Positions 52,075 to 61,579 of a stretch of DNA of 64,000 nucleotides are shown here, one piece after another. The number at the start of each line of letters is the position of its first letter. Position 1 is the first letter of the stretch. Made by a program: the position numbers and the translations under genes. The DNA lies in the NCBI GenBank assembly GCA_046757465.1, contig JBHHYH010000008.1, positions 1 through 64,000 on the forward strand. Direction: 5' to 3'. This stretch comes from Scalindua_A sp046757465. Lineage in GTDB: Bacteria > Planctomycetota > Brocadiia > Brocadiales > Scalinduaceae. The notes under the pieces were generated by a model. The model worked only from the letters and a program-made list of their open reading frames with translations. It did no database searches and was not told the DNA's origin.

Positions 52075-54354
52075 TTATGGATTAAATACTATCCTGCTGC
52101 TACCTACATTACCTTCAGCATCTATTGCATTAATTACTATTGCATGTTCTTCTGAAGAAACATAGGGAATTTTTAGTAGAAAAGATTCTTCCTTCGAATC
52201 GAAGATTTTATCTGCAGGAAATACCGGGTTCCAGTCTCCTGAATCTACAGAATATTGAATCTCCGTTATATTACACATCTCGTCCCTTGCAATACCAGAG
52301 ATAATTAAAGTATTACGTGCCCGACCCGCCCGGCCAAGCCGTTCGGACGGGTCGGCCTCCATAATCGTTTTAAGATCCGAAATAATCGGTCTTGTATTAT
52401 CTACTAAAAATGCATTACTTGCTTTTTCCTCTTTGAGTGCTAGTTCCATTGGATTGTCAAGGACGTCGCTTGCTATGACTTTCACCTGATAATATCCATC
52501 AGGTATTCTATTCGTGTTCCAATGATATATTTTCTCCTCTTTGATATTTCTTCGTAGTTCATTCCATTTATTTTCTTCTATACCTTTATACTCCAGATCA
52601 AACCTTAATCTATCGTTATTAGGATCGCTTGCTTCCCAATTTATTAGTTTTTTTGGTTCATGTATAGATAGTCCAAAATTACTTTCATTTTTCTTTGGAT
52701 AGGATGGTGTTTTATATATTTTAGAATTATTGTTAGCATCTGTTTTCTCCCTAGAAGAATCTCTCGGGGAGGAGATTGTAATACTTTTAATTAATGGCGG
52801 TTGATTTTGTGGTAAATAGGCAATACTGGCATTATCAAGAATTGGTGCAGTAATAGAATCATTGGTAGTGAGAGTAACTCGATATTGTATGAAACGAGCA
52901 GGAGGGCTTTTTGTTTTTTCACCACTGCGTTCATATTCTTCAGACCAATCACTCCAGGTAGAATCTGGTTTCTTGCTATTTCCAGATCTTGTCGATAATC
53001 TTATTTCTGTCTGTGAAGGAGTCTTGCCTTCCCATGATATACATCCCCACGAAGAAATATATGAAGTATCGTGAACACCAGACTCATAAGTACCTTTGCT
53101 AGAATAATCACTAGATAATTGATAAACATTTGCATTATTCCCGGTTGCAATGTATTTGTATCCATCTTTATACGGAAGAATGTCTAAAACTTGAGACTCA
53201 TAAAAATCGTACAGTAAACTGGTGTCTTCAACATTACCATTAACAATCTTGAAAAGCTTGGCCTTATTCCCGGTACCCACAAGAACATCATTGTTGCTGT
53301 TGACAGTTAGGCAAAGGATAAAGGCTTTTTCCACTACAAGGATCTCTTTTACTCTACCATCTTTATCTATTCTATATACAGAGTTTCTTTCCGCAGGAAC
53401 CGGCCTTTCTCTGAACTCATCTTTAATATAATCTTCAGCGGGATGTTTTGAATTATCCATATTTGTATTTGGGAAAAGATCGTTTAACAGAATATCATTT
53501 GCCTCGTAAGGAAGTTCCTCGATTGGAAGTGGTAATTGAATCTGTGGTGGTGTAGGAGGTGTAATTATTGGTAAAACAGGAGGTATGCCAGATGATGTTC
53601 CTGCATATAAAATACCGTTTTTATCTATGGCCAAACAATGAACCTCACTTTCCTCAGTATCATAAAGGACAGAAGCATTCCCATTTGTCGTTATCTTGTA
53701 AATAAGACCCTCCGGCTCACAAGCGGCATAAGTATTGTTTTCTTCATCAATTGCGAGATCAAGGATATTTGAATAGGGAGAATCAAAAAAAACTGATGGA
53801 ATGCCTTCCTCTGAAATTTTGTATATTATGCCGTTATTTCCGGTAGCCGCGTATAAGTTACCGTTACTATCGAAAACCAAGTCCCATATGTAAGGGTCTG
53901 GGAGTTCACAAAATATTCCTCCTTTACCATCAGAAGTGATTTTGTAAATTCTGCCATGTGGTAATGTGCCAGCATAGATGTTCCCGGTGTTATCTGTAGC
54001 AATGGTTTTGACATGTAACTCTGGCGTTTTGTAAAATTCGGTTACATCCCCATTCTGAGTAATTTTAAAAATTGAACCGGGGTCACCGGTACCTGCAAAT
54101 ATTAAACCTGCTTCATTTTTTGCCAGACACCAAACATATGCTGCAGGAACTTCCTTTATCCTGAGTTTATTGGGTGATAATGTGAGCTTTCCTCTATCGT
54201 GTACTGATACATTCTCCAATTTTCCTTTTGCAAAGTCAGATCTGTCAGTTTCTATCCACGTTCTCGTAGTGGTTGCATAGAGGAACCGTGCACTTGAAGT
54301 TAAAAATGGAAAGACAAGCAAGATAATATAAAATGAAATTAAAAATATCTTCAT
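52075..54354 (-). CDS. Secreted beta-propeller protein with a C-terminal repeat insertion
   Basis: The 759-residue precursor has a signal peptide (about 1-26). Residues 75-260 and 335-420 consist of propeller-like repeats of about 40 residues with patterns such as GNIYAGTLPHGRIYKIT and GNLYAATGNNGIIYKIS. A Pro-rich linker (PPVLPIITPPTPPQIQLP) separates the two blocks. The C-terminal third looks like Ig-like domains. A palindromic repeat is translated within it as DPSERLGRAGRA (about residues 664-677). It follows the S55-type gene by 22 bases on the same strand and is probably its operon partner. Confidence 0.75.
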   Translation of the reverse strand: MKIFLISFYIILLVFPFLTSSARFLYATTTRTWIETDRSDFAKGKLENVSVHDRGKLTLSPNKLRIKEVPAAYVWCLAKNEAGLIFAGTGDPGSIFKITQNGDVTEFYKTPELHVKTIATDNTGNIYAGTLPHGRIYKITSDGKGGIFCELPDPYIWDLVFDSNGNLYAATGNNGIIYKISEEGIPSVFFDSPYSNILDLAIDEENNTYAACEPEGLIYKITTNGNASVLYDTEESEVHCLAIDKNGILYAGTSSGIPPVLPIITPPTPPQIQLPLPIEELPYEANDILLNDLFPNTNMDNSKHPAEDYIKDEFRERPVPAERNSVYRIDKDGRVKEILVVEKAFILCLTVNSNNDVLVGTGNKAKLFKIVNGNVEDTSLLYDFYESQVLDILPYKDGYKYIATGNNANVYQLSSDYSSKGTYESGVHDTSYISSWGCISWEGKTPSQTEIRLSTRSGNSKKPDSTWSDWSEEYERSGEKTKSPPARFIQYRVTLTTNDSITAPILDNASIAYLPQNQPPLIKSITISSPRDSSREKTDANNNSKIYKTPSYPKKNESNFGLSIHEPKKLINWEASDPNNDRLRFDLEYKGIEENKWNELRRNIKEEKIYHWNTNRIPDGYYQVKVIASDVLDNPMELALKEEKASNAFLVDNTRPIISDLKTIMEADPSERLGRAGRARNTLIISGIARDEMCNITEIQYSVDSGDWNPVFPADKIFDSKEESFLLKIPYVSSEEHAIVINAIDAEGNVGSSRIVFNP
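52321..52357. repeat. CCCGCC-family palindrome inside a coding sequence
   Basis: CCGACCCGCCC (52321-52331) pairs with GGACGGGTCGG (52345-52355) with one mismatch. The sequence, including the core GGCTTGG on the minus strand, matches the intergenic cluster at 12050-12075. It is read through in frame by the propeller gene. Confidence 0.7.
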
Positions 54355-54376
54355 TGTTTATTTTTGTGGCATTAAA

Positions 54377-56221
54377 TTAACCATTATTCTCTACAAATAG
54401 GTTAACGAATTGTTTCCCCGTAATAAGCCAGTTTGTTTGGACGCGCCTAACTATTTCACCCCTTAAGCGGGCAATGCCACTTTGATTTGATAAAGACATT
54501 ATGTTTAGAAATGAATTCGGAAGTGATGGAAAACTTTCGCCCATATATGTCAAACCTCTTTTATTTAGTAATACTCTTATGATCAGATTTTTGTTATTTT
54601 CTACTTCTTCTATGTTAGTAATTAATTGTTCAAAATTTGTTGGTACCAATCGGCCTGGCGCACCCGTATTTTCCAACATCTGGCTGTAATTAGCATCGCA
54701 GACAGTTATCCTTATTCTGCTTCCACGGGTAATATCGTCGGGGAGTTTTATCTTTAAAGGTATAGAAACACTTTCTTGAGTAAAAGGCTTCAAACTGACA
54801 TTCAGAGATATTTCGTCTCCGGGGTTAACCCACTTTTTGCTGACTCTAACGTTTTCGATAGAAGCAGTATTTTTCGTTTCTAAAATGTTAGCCACTAGTT
54901 TTATAGATTTTATTCTAACAGGCTGGAACTTATTATTTAGCAATGTTGTGATTGGTTGAGTAATATTATATATCGGAAACCATGATAGCCCCGGATCATA
55001 ATAGACGTTTTCAACTGTAACAGGTTTTTCTCTGCCAGCTATATTAATATCGAGTTTCAAATTTACTAACTTTTCTCCTATAGATTTTTCGGTGGCGAGC
55101 AATGCACTTTCGACCGCCATTTGCACAAGATTTGGTGTCAAGAGCTTATTGTGAATAATATCGAAATTGTATTTAACATTTAAAGACCCTTTAATGTCTG
55201 CCTGGCAGGAAATCATCTGTGAGTATTCTCCTATCTTTCCAGCAAGAGCAGGTCTTCTATCCTGTGTAATCCTTCCAATTATTTCTTCAGGTACTGCCAT
55301 CTTAACTGAGCCTGACTGACTTGCGAGTATAGTGTAAACGCGTGCGGTTGCCATCGGTAGATCAGTTGTTCCAGTCTGAATTAAAGGGTGACCAAAAGCG
55401 AGAATATTATTACCCTCTCTATAAGTTACAGTCCCAATTGCAGAGGCACTTAAATCACCTCTAATTATTTCAGCTGCAACAGATGCACCTGGCACAAAGC
55501 CACTTAAATTGGTAGGAGTATTTGCATGGCCTTTGTTGCCCTGAGAGGGGAACCAACCCAGTTTGCTGAATAAAGGACTCATTCTTTTTAGGCTTCTGTT
55601 GTCAAAACCTGAAACCATCAATGGTGTATGAATAGGTACAAGATTGATTGTAAACGGTTGCTGAAACCCGGTGTCTTCAGATAGTTTGCCTTCAAACAGC
55701 TTTTCGTTCGATATTAACTTGTTTATAACCTTTGAATCCTGTATGTTTAATGGTGCACTCCATGTGTTGTCTTTCATGGCAAAGATAGATTCCTCAACCT
55801 GTGGTTCCATTTTAAGTACATCCATCATTATGCCTATCGGAGTTACTCCTGCAATAGCTTCTTTAGCAAAGCTCCATCCATGAGATACTGCACCTACTAA
55901 TTTATTATTAATATATACAGGACTGCCACTCATTCCAGCTATAATACCCGTTTTGTTCAAGGGACCACCTGTCATTTTTATAAGTATCATATCGCTTCTT
56001 GCTTCCCAATTTTTTAAAACTCCCAGGACCTCTATATTAAATACTTCAATCCTTTTTCCTGAAAAAACTGTTTTTCCATACCCCTTCATGCCAGGTGTAA
56101 TATCATCTACGTTCATTATCTCTATTGCCATGGCGATATGTAATGAAGATGTTAATATCACACAGATGAAAACAACCATTCTAAGAACAGATACAACCAC
56201 TGTTTTTTTTGTAATTCCCAT
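54377..56221 (-). CDS. SpoIVB-type S55 family peptidase domain protein
   Basis: The 614-residue precursor has an N-terminal hydrophobic signal, then the S55 pattern ITPGMKGYGKTVFSG, IIAGMSGSPVYINNKLVGAVSHG (putative nucleophile Ser98 in GMSGSP) and AGVTPIGIMMDV. The family includes the sporulation protease SpoIVB, but such genes occur in non-sporulating bacteria too. The C-terminal 400 residues hold beta-rich segments of unknown role; no PDZ domain is obvious. It is the first gene of a pair with the secreted propeller protein. Substrate unknown; the protein is likely periplasmic. Confidence 0.8.
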   Translation of the reverse strand: MGITKKTVVVSVLRMVVFICVILTSSLHIAMAIEIMNVDDITPGMKGYGKTVFSGKRIEVFNIEVLGVLKNWEARSDMILIKMTGGPLNKTGIIAGMSGSPVYINNKLVGAVSHGWSFAKEAIAGVTPIGIMMDVLKMEPQVEESIFAMKDNTWSAPLNIQDSKVINKLISNEKLFEGKLSEDTGFQQPFTINLVPIHTPLMVSGFDNRSLKRMSPLFSKLGWFPSQGNKGHANTPTNLSGFVPGASVAAEIIRGDLSASAIGTVTYREGNNILAFGHPLIQTGTTDLPMATARVYTILASQSGSVKMAVPEEIIGRITQDRRPALAGKIGEYSQMISCQADIKGSLNVKYNFDIIHNKLLTPNLVQMAVESALLATEKSIGEKLVNLKLDINIAGREKPVTVENVYYDPGLSWFPIYNITQPITTLLNNKFQPVRIKSIKLVANILETKNTASIENVRVSKKWVNPGDEISLNVSLKPFTQESVSIPLKIKLPDDITRGSRIRITVCDANYSQMLENTGAPGRLVPTNFEQLITNIEEVENNKNLIIRVLLNKRGLTYMGESFPSLPNSFLNIMSLSNQSGIARLRGEIVRRVQTNWLITGKQFVNLFVENNG

Positions 56222-56526
56222 TTTTTGTCCTATTTAAGGTATTTAAATTGGTTTTGATCTGACTTTATCAGCTTGCTCATTTTTTGTCAAGGTGAAAAGA
56301 ATAGTGGTAATTACTATTACTTTAAATTTATATAATAGATATTGAATTATATTTTGAAGGTGATATTATTATTAAAAGGTAGTATTTTTCGGTCCTTTGA
56401 ATTTTAAAAAGTTTATACTAAGTTAAAAATTTTAATCCGAAAATAAAATTTGGAATCCTTTTATTGTTCAATTTTCATCCTTCGTGGTGACTATAGATAG
56501 TCATGAACGTTTAATAAGAAATAGCT
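56222..56526. other. 305-bp divergent intergenic region
   Basis: AT-rich region between the S55-type gene and tsaC, which diverge; both promoters should lie here. No repeat family member, RNA gene or small ORF recognised. Confidence 0.45.
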
Positions 56527-57159
56527 ATGGTTACTGAACTTTTAAATTTAAGAGAATCAGTTTCATATTGGGGGGATATAGAAAAAGCCGCACAGGCATT
56601 GCTATCTGGCAAGATTGTGGCTTTTCCAACGGAAACCGTATATGGTATAGGCGTAAATGCTAATGATAGTACTGCTACAAACTATTTATATAGGGTAAAG
56701 CAAAGACCCGAAAGCAAAAAACTGGCTATCATGATTGCCGAACCTGATGATGTAACGAAATACGTAAAAGAGATACCTCCAATTGCCAGAATATTAATAA
56801 AGTCCTTCTGGCCCGGACCCCTGACCATAGTTTTTGCGCTTCCTGATAATAAAAGTATAGGTTTTAGGAACTCGAGTAATCGTGTTGTAAGAGACCTTAT
56901 TAAGTTCGCAAAGGTGGAGATAGCTTCGACAAGCGCAAACATTTCCGGGGAAATACCTGCCACAGATGCACAACAAGTAATAACCAACTTTGGTGATAAG
57001 ATTGATGTGGTTCTTGATGATGGGCCAACACAATTCAAGACTCCTTCTACTGTAGTAAAGATCATGGATGATAAATTTGAGATCATTCGTCATGGTGTAA
57101 TTGAAGAGGAAAGGATTAATAGGTGCCTAGATGAAGGTTGCATTAGCTTCAGATCATAG
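56527..57159 (+). CDS. tsaC: L-threonylcarbamoyladenylate synthase (Sua5/YciO/YrdC family)
   Basis: The enzyme makes threonylcarbamoyl-AMP for the universal tRNA modification t6A37. The 210-residue product is the short form: GKIVAFPTETVYGIGVNA, KQRPESKKLAIMIAEP, FWPGPLTIVFA and ASTSANISGE are conserved. No Sua5 extra domain. It overlaps rpiB by 29 bases. Family-level assignment is firm; YciO-type paralogues without t6A function cannot be excluded from sequence. Confidence 0.9.
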   Translation: MVTELLNLRESVSYWGDIEKAAQALLSGKIVAFPTETVYGIGVNANDSTATNYLYRVKQRPESKKLAIMIAEPDDVTKYVKEIPPIARILIKSFWPGPLTIVFALPDNKSIGFRNSSNRVVRDLIKFAKVEIASTSANISGEIPATDAQQVITNFGDKIDVVLDDGPTQFKTPSTVVKIMDDKFEIIRHGVIEEERINRCLDEGCISFRS

Positions 57160-57574
57160 GGGATTTAAATTTAAAAACTTAATAAGTGCTTTTCTTTCAA
57201 ACATGGGGCATAAAATCGTAGATTATGGCGCTCCAAACGGTACTGATTCAGTAGACTACCCTGATTACGGGCTTCAAGCTGCTAGGGCCGTGGGCAGAGG
57301 TGAATGTGAACGGGCTATTTTAATATGCGGAACAGGCTTAGGGATGTCACTTATTGCAAATAAGGTAAAGGGTGTGCGTGCAACTGTATGTCACGACTTA
57401 TATACAGTAGAGATGAGTAGAAAGCACAATGATTCTAATGCCTTATGTTTGGGAGCAGATGTAGTAGACGAAAACTTGTTAGAAAAGAAAATAAAGTTAT
57501 GGTTAGAAACACCTTTTGAGGGGGGGAGACATGCTCGCAGAGTTGGGAAGATTATGGACATTGAATCGAGTTAG
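57131..57574 (+). CDS. rpiB: Ribose-5-phosphate isomerase B
   Basis: RpiB interconverts ribose-5-phosphate and ribulose-5-phosphate. The 147-residue product begins MKVALASDHRGFKFKN and contains VDYPDYG, ICGTGLGMSLIANKVKGVRA with the active cysteine, CHDLYTVEMSRKHNDSNALCLGADV. Length is standard. The start lies 29 bases inside tsaC in another frame, with AGGTG just upstream, and the family-conserved N-terminus confirms it. Confidence 0.94.
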   Translation: MKVALASDHRGFKFKNLISAFLSNMGHKIVDYGAPNGTDSVDYPDYGLQAARAVGRGECERAILICGTGLGMSLIANKVKGVRATVCHDLYTVEMSRKHNDSNALCLGADVVDENLLEKKIKLWLETPFEGGRHARRVGKIMDIESS

Positions 57575-57611
57575 CAAGGTTCTCATTTATTTATAACTGG
57601 CAAGAGCACGA

Positions 57612-58436
57612 TCAACTTATTTTTATGATGTCTGCTTTTCTTGGTTTTTTAAATTTAAAGATTTCGGGTTTAAGAGGTTCGTTTATAGAAAGATTATTTA
57701 GGATTAAAATTAATGTCGTACCAGTTTCAGGCCAATTAATTTGCACCTTTTCAGGGACTGTTTGGTCATCTATTTTTGTATAATTACCAAAAAAAGCCTG
57801 TACCTTGATAGAGCTGTCTTTTTTAAATAGTATAAGTTCAGTTACGTTGTTGTCAACCCTGTCTATCTTCAATTTACCATATGGTAGAAACTCCTCATCC
57901 TTTTTATCAAACACGTGAATGAACCAAAAAGCCGGCCATGTTTCCATAAATGCCGACCTTCCCTCAAAGAGCTTACCATAATCTAAAAGAGTTCCTATGT
58001 CATCTGGAAATATATATGCGTTATCGTTTATCTTACGTGTTATATCGCATTTCCCCGTATAAACTACCTTCTGCTTGGGTAAGTGAAACCAATAGTTTTC
58101 TCCATCTGAAAGTATGTCAAACACAGTGCTTGCAAATTTAGAACCGATTACGCGTATCTTTTTTGGTTTTTGAAACCTCAAAACACCTTTACATTTAAAT
58201 GATTTATTAATCTCAGGACTTATTAATGTTATTTTAGCGTCCGCCTTGAGACTGGTAAGTTTTTGTCCTCTCAAAACTATGTCTTCTTTTACCTGGAGGA
58301 AGGAAAGAGTCTTAATCCTGCTAACATCAATATTTAACAGCTTATCTCCTAAATAAAGTCTAGGTTTATGTGTGGCACAACCAAAGGAGAGGAGAATAAT
58401 CAAGGGAATCAGAAATGTAAATGATTTGAATTGCAT
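57612..58436 (-). CDS. LolA/LolB-like outer-membrane lipoprotein
   Basis: The 274-residue precursor has a signal peptide with lipobox LSFGC, so it is lipidated at about Cys20. The rest alternates strands (ADAKITLISPE, GVLRFQKPKKIRVIG, SDGENYWFHLPKQKVVYTG), the layout of LolA/LolB or DUF4292 half-barrel proteins that handle lipoproteins or lipids. The assignment rests on pattern only. It starts one base after the ndk stop, last in the proS-DUF4416-ndk-lipoprotein run. Confidence 0.65.
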   Translation of the reverse strand: MQFKSFTFLIPLIILLSFGCATHKPRLYLGDKLLNIDVSRIKTLSFLQVKEDIVLRGQKLTSLKADAKITLISPEINKSFKCKGVLRFQKPKKIRVIGSKFASTVFDILSDGENYWFHLPKQKVVYTGKCDITRKINDNAYIFPDDIGTLLDYGKLFEGRSAFMETWPAFWFIHVFDKKDEEFLPYGKLKIDRVDNNVTELILFKKDSSIKVQAFFGNYTKIDDQTVPEKVQINWPETGTTLILILNNLSINEPLKPEIFKFKKPRKADIIKIS

Positions 58437-58907
58437 TTAAATAATATCATCTCCAGACATATCGTATATCCATTTTAAGTCTATTTGACTGTTTTCAATT
58501 AAGTCTTTTTTGCCAAAAAAAAGTTTAATCTCCTTTTCGGCGGATTCGACTGAGTCTGACCCATGTATCAAGTTGAAACGTTCGCTTATTGCAAGATCAC
58601 CTCTTATTGTTCCGGGAATAGCTTCGTGTCCTGCCGTATAACCCATCATCTTGCGCGTAACTTCTACAACGTCTTTTCCTCTCAGTACCAAAACCACTAC
58701 CGGTCCGGAAATTATGAATTTTATAAGTTTTTCATAAAAACTCTTACCTTTATGGACAGAATAATTTTTTCTTGCCAGCTCTTCGGAGATAACCATCAGC
58801 TTTAATCCTATTATTTCAAATCCCTTTTCCTCAAACCTGCTGATTATTTTACCAATTAGTCGGCGTTGTACAGCATCCGGTTTAATTAGTACCAATGTCC
58901 TTTGCAT
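58437..58907 (-). CDS. ndk: Nucleoside diphosphate kinase
   Basis: Ndk transfers phosphate from ATP to other nucleoside diphosphates. The 156-residue product starts MQRTLVLIKPDAVQRRLIG and has the catalytic His115 in NLIHGSDSVE, plus KMMGYTAGHEAIPGTIRGD. About 10-15 residues longer at the C-terminus than the minimal form. It overlaps the DUF4416 gene by 26 bases and abuts the lipoprotein gene. Confidence 0.95.
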   Translation of the reverse strand: MQRTLVLIKPDAVQRRLIGKIISRFEEKGFEIIGLKLMVISEELARKNYSVHKGKSFYEKLIKFIISGPVVVLVLRGKDVVEVTRKMMGYTAGHEAIPGTIRGDLAISERFNLIHGSDSVESAEKEIKLFFGKKDLIENSQIDLKWIYDMSGDDII

Positions 58908-59421
58908 ATAATTCCCTTGCCTTTAAAAAAAAGTTTTTGTATTTTTCTGTTTGATAATCCGGATACGTCCAGGGTAGATTTTCAAATTTCCCATTTTGGT
59001 AGAATAATGTAACTTCTGCGTAAATACCGCCCTGGAGATGAATCCGATGATAATAGTCCTTTGTAGAGGCGAGTATTAGTTTACTTTGCGTTAGATATCC
59101 GGGGTCTAGGTTAATTGGCCGAATAACCTTAAATTTACCATCCTTTTTAAACTCATCTTCTAATTTATTGGTCCATATCTTAATAGAGGGAATTTCTTCG
59201 GGGTCTATAAGCTTCTTGAAACACAAGAATTTCCTTAGAATATTTAATCCCATTTCTCTTTTGTAGTAATCTGTAAAATCAAAGGTAAATATTTCGCTTT
59301 TAAGATCGATTTTACCGAGATGGCTCTCAAGTAAAACTTCGATATCTTTTAAAAGAATCTTAATGCCGGACAGAATTCCTATAATTAGTTTTACAGGTTT
59401 AGGACAACTGATCTCAGACAT
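58882..59421 (-). CDS. DUF4416 family protein
   Basis: A 179-residue soluble protein with the DUF4416 pattern: KPVKLIIGILSG at the start, FDFTDYYKREMG, RPINLDPGYLTQSKLILASTKDYYHRI and VTLFYQNGKFENLPWTYPDY. Function unknown, but the family is frequent in planctomycetes and deltaproteobacteria. It lies between proS (30-base gap) and ndk (26-base overlap). Confidence 0.85.
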   Translation of the reverse strand: MSEISCPKPVKLIIGILSGIKILLKDIEVLLESHLGKIDLKSEIFTFDFTDYYKREMGLNILRKFLCFKKLIDPEEIPSIKIWTNKLEDEFKKDGKFKVIRPINLDPGYLTQSKLILASTKDYYHRIHLQGGIYAEVTLFYQNGKFENLPWTYPDYQTEKYKNFFLKARELYAKDIGTN

Positions 59422-59451
59422 GAAAAGGTTTGCGTTGATAAAAGTAGTCTC

Positions 59452-61158
59452 TCATTTTAAGGAATTTATAATATTCCTTATTTCTGTAGTTATGTTTTCC
59501 GGTCTTGAAAAATGTGTTTTATTTTCAGAACGTACCTTGATTTCAACTTCACCATTTTCTTTGAAACGATTGCCAATTGTTACCCTTATCGGTATTCCTA
59601 TGAGATCACCATCCTTAAATTTGAAACCGGCTCTCTGATCTCTATCATCAAGTAGCACTTCAATTCCTGCTTCACATAATTCGTCGTGCATCTTTGTGGC
59701 TGTATTCATTACGGTGTCATCTTTAACATTTATTGGTGAGACCAGGACTTCATAAGGTGCTAACGGCAATGGCCAGATTATACCATCGGAGTCATGGGAT
59801 TTTTCAATCGTAGCGGCGATAATCCTGTTTATTCCGATACCATACGACCCCATTACTATGGGACGTTTTTTTCCTGTTTTATCCAGAAATTTTGCATCCA
59901 AAGCTACACTATACTTTGTTCCTAGCTTAAAAACATGCCCTATTTCAATCCCATTAGAAATATTGAGCAAATCCTTACATTTAGGACATCTATCACCTTC
60001 TGTGACATATCGAATGTCAGCGACCTTATCAATCTTAAAATCTCTTTCCAAATTTGCATTTATAAGATGGGTATCTGCCTTGTTCCCTCCTACAACACAA
60101 TTCTTCGTTATTGGAACTGCCTGATCTGCAATAATCTGCGTTTTTAATCCAATAGGGCCTGCAAAGCCTATGGGTGAATTTGTCAGCTCAGTAACCGTTT
60201 TTTCATCAGCCAATGCTATTTTATCTTGCGATAATACACTTGTTAATTTAGATTCATTAACATCATGATCTCCACGTACAAGCACTGCAATATTCTTATT
60301 GTCATACGTATAAATCAAGGTTTTTAACATCATATTTGGTTCGACACCAAGAAAACCACTTACCTCTTTTATGGTGGTCATCTTTGGTGTAGAGACCTCT
60401 TTAAGTTCTTTCAATGTATTATCATCTTTGGTCACGATTGGAGCTGGTTCAGCCTTTTCAATATTTGCACTATAATCGCAACTTTTGCATTTAACAATTA
60501 CATCCTCTCCATTAGTATTGGGAATCATAAATTCATGTGAAACGTCACCACCCATAACACCGGAATCTGCTTCTACTGCCAGATAATCTAATTTACACCG
60601 CTCCATTATCTTACAATATGTTTCATACATTTTCTGATAGCTGGTGTTTAACCCATCATTATCCGTGTCAAAACTGTAAGCATCCTTCATTAGAAATTCT
60701 TTACTCCGCAATACACCAAATCTTGGTCTTACTTCATCTCTGAATTTTGTCTGAATCTGATAAAGGATTACAGGTAGTTGTTTATAAGAGTTAAGTTCAT
60801 TTTTAATTAAATCGGTAATTACCTCCTCATGAGTAGGGCTTAGGGCCATTTCTTTCCCATGTCGGTCTTTAATGCATAGCAAATCGTCACCAAAAACGTC
60901 AACTCTCCCACTAAGTTCGATAAGGTTTAATGGTTGTATAGCGGGTAAAAATATCTCAATCGCACCCGATGTATTCATTTCTTCTCTGATGATGTTGATT
61001 ACTTTATTTAGCACTCTTGTTCCAAGTGGTAAATATGAGTAAACTCCAGCGGATAGTTTTCTAATCATACCTGCTCGTATCATTAGCTTGTGACTATCAA
61101 CTTCGGCGTCGCTTGGATCTTCTTTTAAGGTTGGTATAAAGGTTTGTGACCACTTCAT
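59452..61158 (-). CDS. proS: Prolyl-tRNA synthetase, bacterial type
   Basis: ProS charges tRNA-Pro. The 568-residue class II enzyme shows the motif 2 region TKFRDEVRPRFGVLRSKEFLMKDAYSF, the editing insertion domain (about residues 225-390), and motif 3 MGSYGIGINRI, followed by an anticodon-binding domain ending near DGDLIGIPIRVTIG. The insertion domain marks it as the bacterial form. It heads the minus-strand run leading to ndk. Confidence 0.95.
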   Translation of the reverse strand: MKWSQTFIPTLKEDPSDAEVDSHKLMIRAGMIRKLSAGVYSYLPLGTRVLNKVINIIREEMNTSGAIEIFLPAIQPLNLIELSGRVDVFGDDLLCIKDRHGKEMALSPTHEEVITDLIKNELNSYKQLPVILYQIQTKFRDEVRPRFGVLRSKEFLMKDAYSFDTDNDGLNTSYQKMYETYCKIMERCKLDYLAVEADSGVMGGDVSHEFMIPNTNGEDVIVKCKSCDYSANIEKAEPAPIVTKDDNTLKELKEVSTPKMTTIKEVSGFLGVEPNMMLKTLIYTYDNKNIAVLVRGDHDVNESKLTSVLSQDKIALADEKTVTELTNSPIGFAGPIGLKTQIIADQAVPITKNCVVGGNKADTHLINANLERDFKIDKVADIRYVTEGDRCPKCKDLLNISNGIEIGHVFKLGTKYSVALDAKFLDKTGKKRPIVMGSYGIGINRIIAATIEKSHDSDGIIWPLPLAPYEVLVSPINVKDDTVMNTATKMHDELCEAGIEVLLDDRDQRAGFKFKDGDLIGIPIRVTIGNRFKENGEVEIKVRSENKTHFSRPENITTEIRNIINSLK

Positions 61159-61579
61159 AAATAAAGGTAGGACGATGAAATAAAATTGTATATTACTTTA
61201 AAACTTATCTTTGCGTAACAAGCTATTCAGCCCAATTTTAGGAGCTGCAAGCCTATAATAGCAAAACTAAGTTTTGCACTTATTAGTTGAAGTTACGAGG
61301 TATTTTTGTCAATTAATCTGGATTATATTATTGGGAATAATTATTTGCAAGACATTTATAAAACGACTTATTTTTGTCAAAAAAAGATGAATAAATAGCG
61401 AAGAAAATATGGCTGCTATGATTCAACATAACGGTTGAATTTAGCCAAAAATTTGTTATAATTGCGAGTTTTATAATGTATCTATAAGCATAAGGTCTTT
61501 GTTTGCAATACTTACATTTTATTTTTTTATTTAAACAAATCGGCATGTTTTCTGCGTTTGTTATGAAAGGGTTTGCTTT
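61159..61579. other. 421-bp divergent intergenic region
   Basis: AT-rich region between proS and the cytochrome gene at 61580, with a candidate promoter at 61435-61462. A minus-strand 72-codon frame here has no ribosome-binding site and an atypical composition, so I leave it out. Confidence 0.5.
61435..61462 (+). promoter_or_regulatory. Candidate promoter for the cytochrome cluster
   Basis: TTGAAT (61435-61440) and a perfect TATAAT (61457-61462) are separated by 16 bases, about 118 bases before the ATG at 61580. Confidence 0.5.

Noticed and set aside
61328..61546. Minus-strand 72-codon frame upstream of the cytochrome cluster
   Set aside because: It overlaps the best promoter candidate for the cluster, lacks a ribosome-binding site and has an Asn/Lys/Tyr-rich composition typical of AT-rich non-coding DNA.
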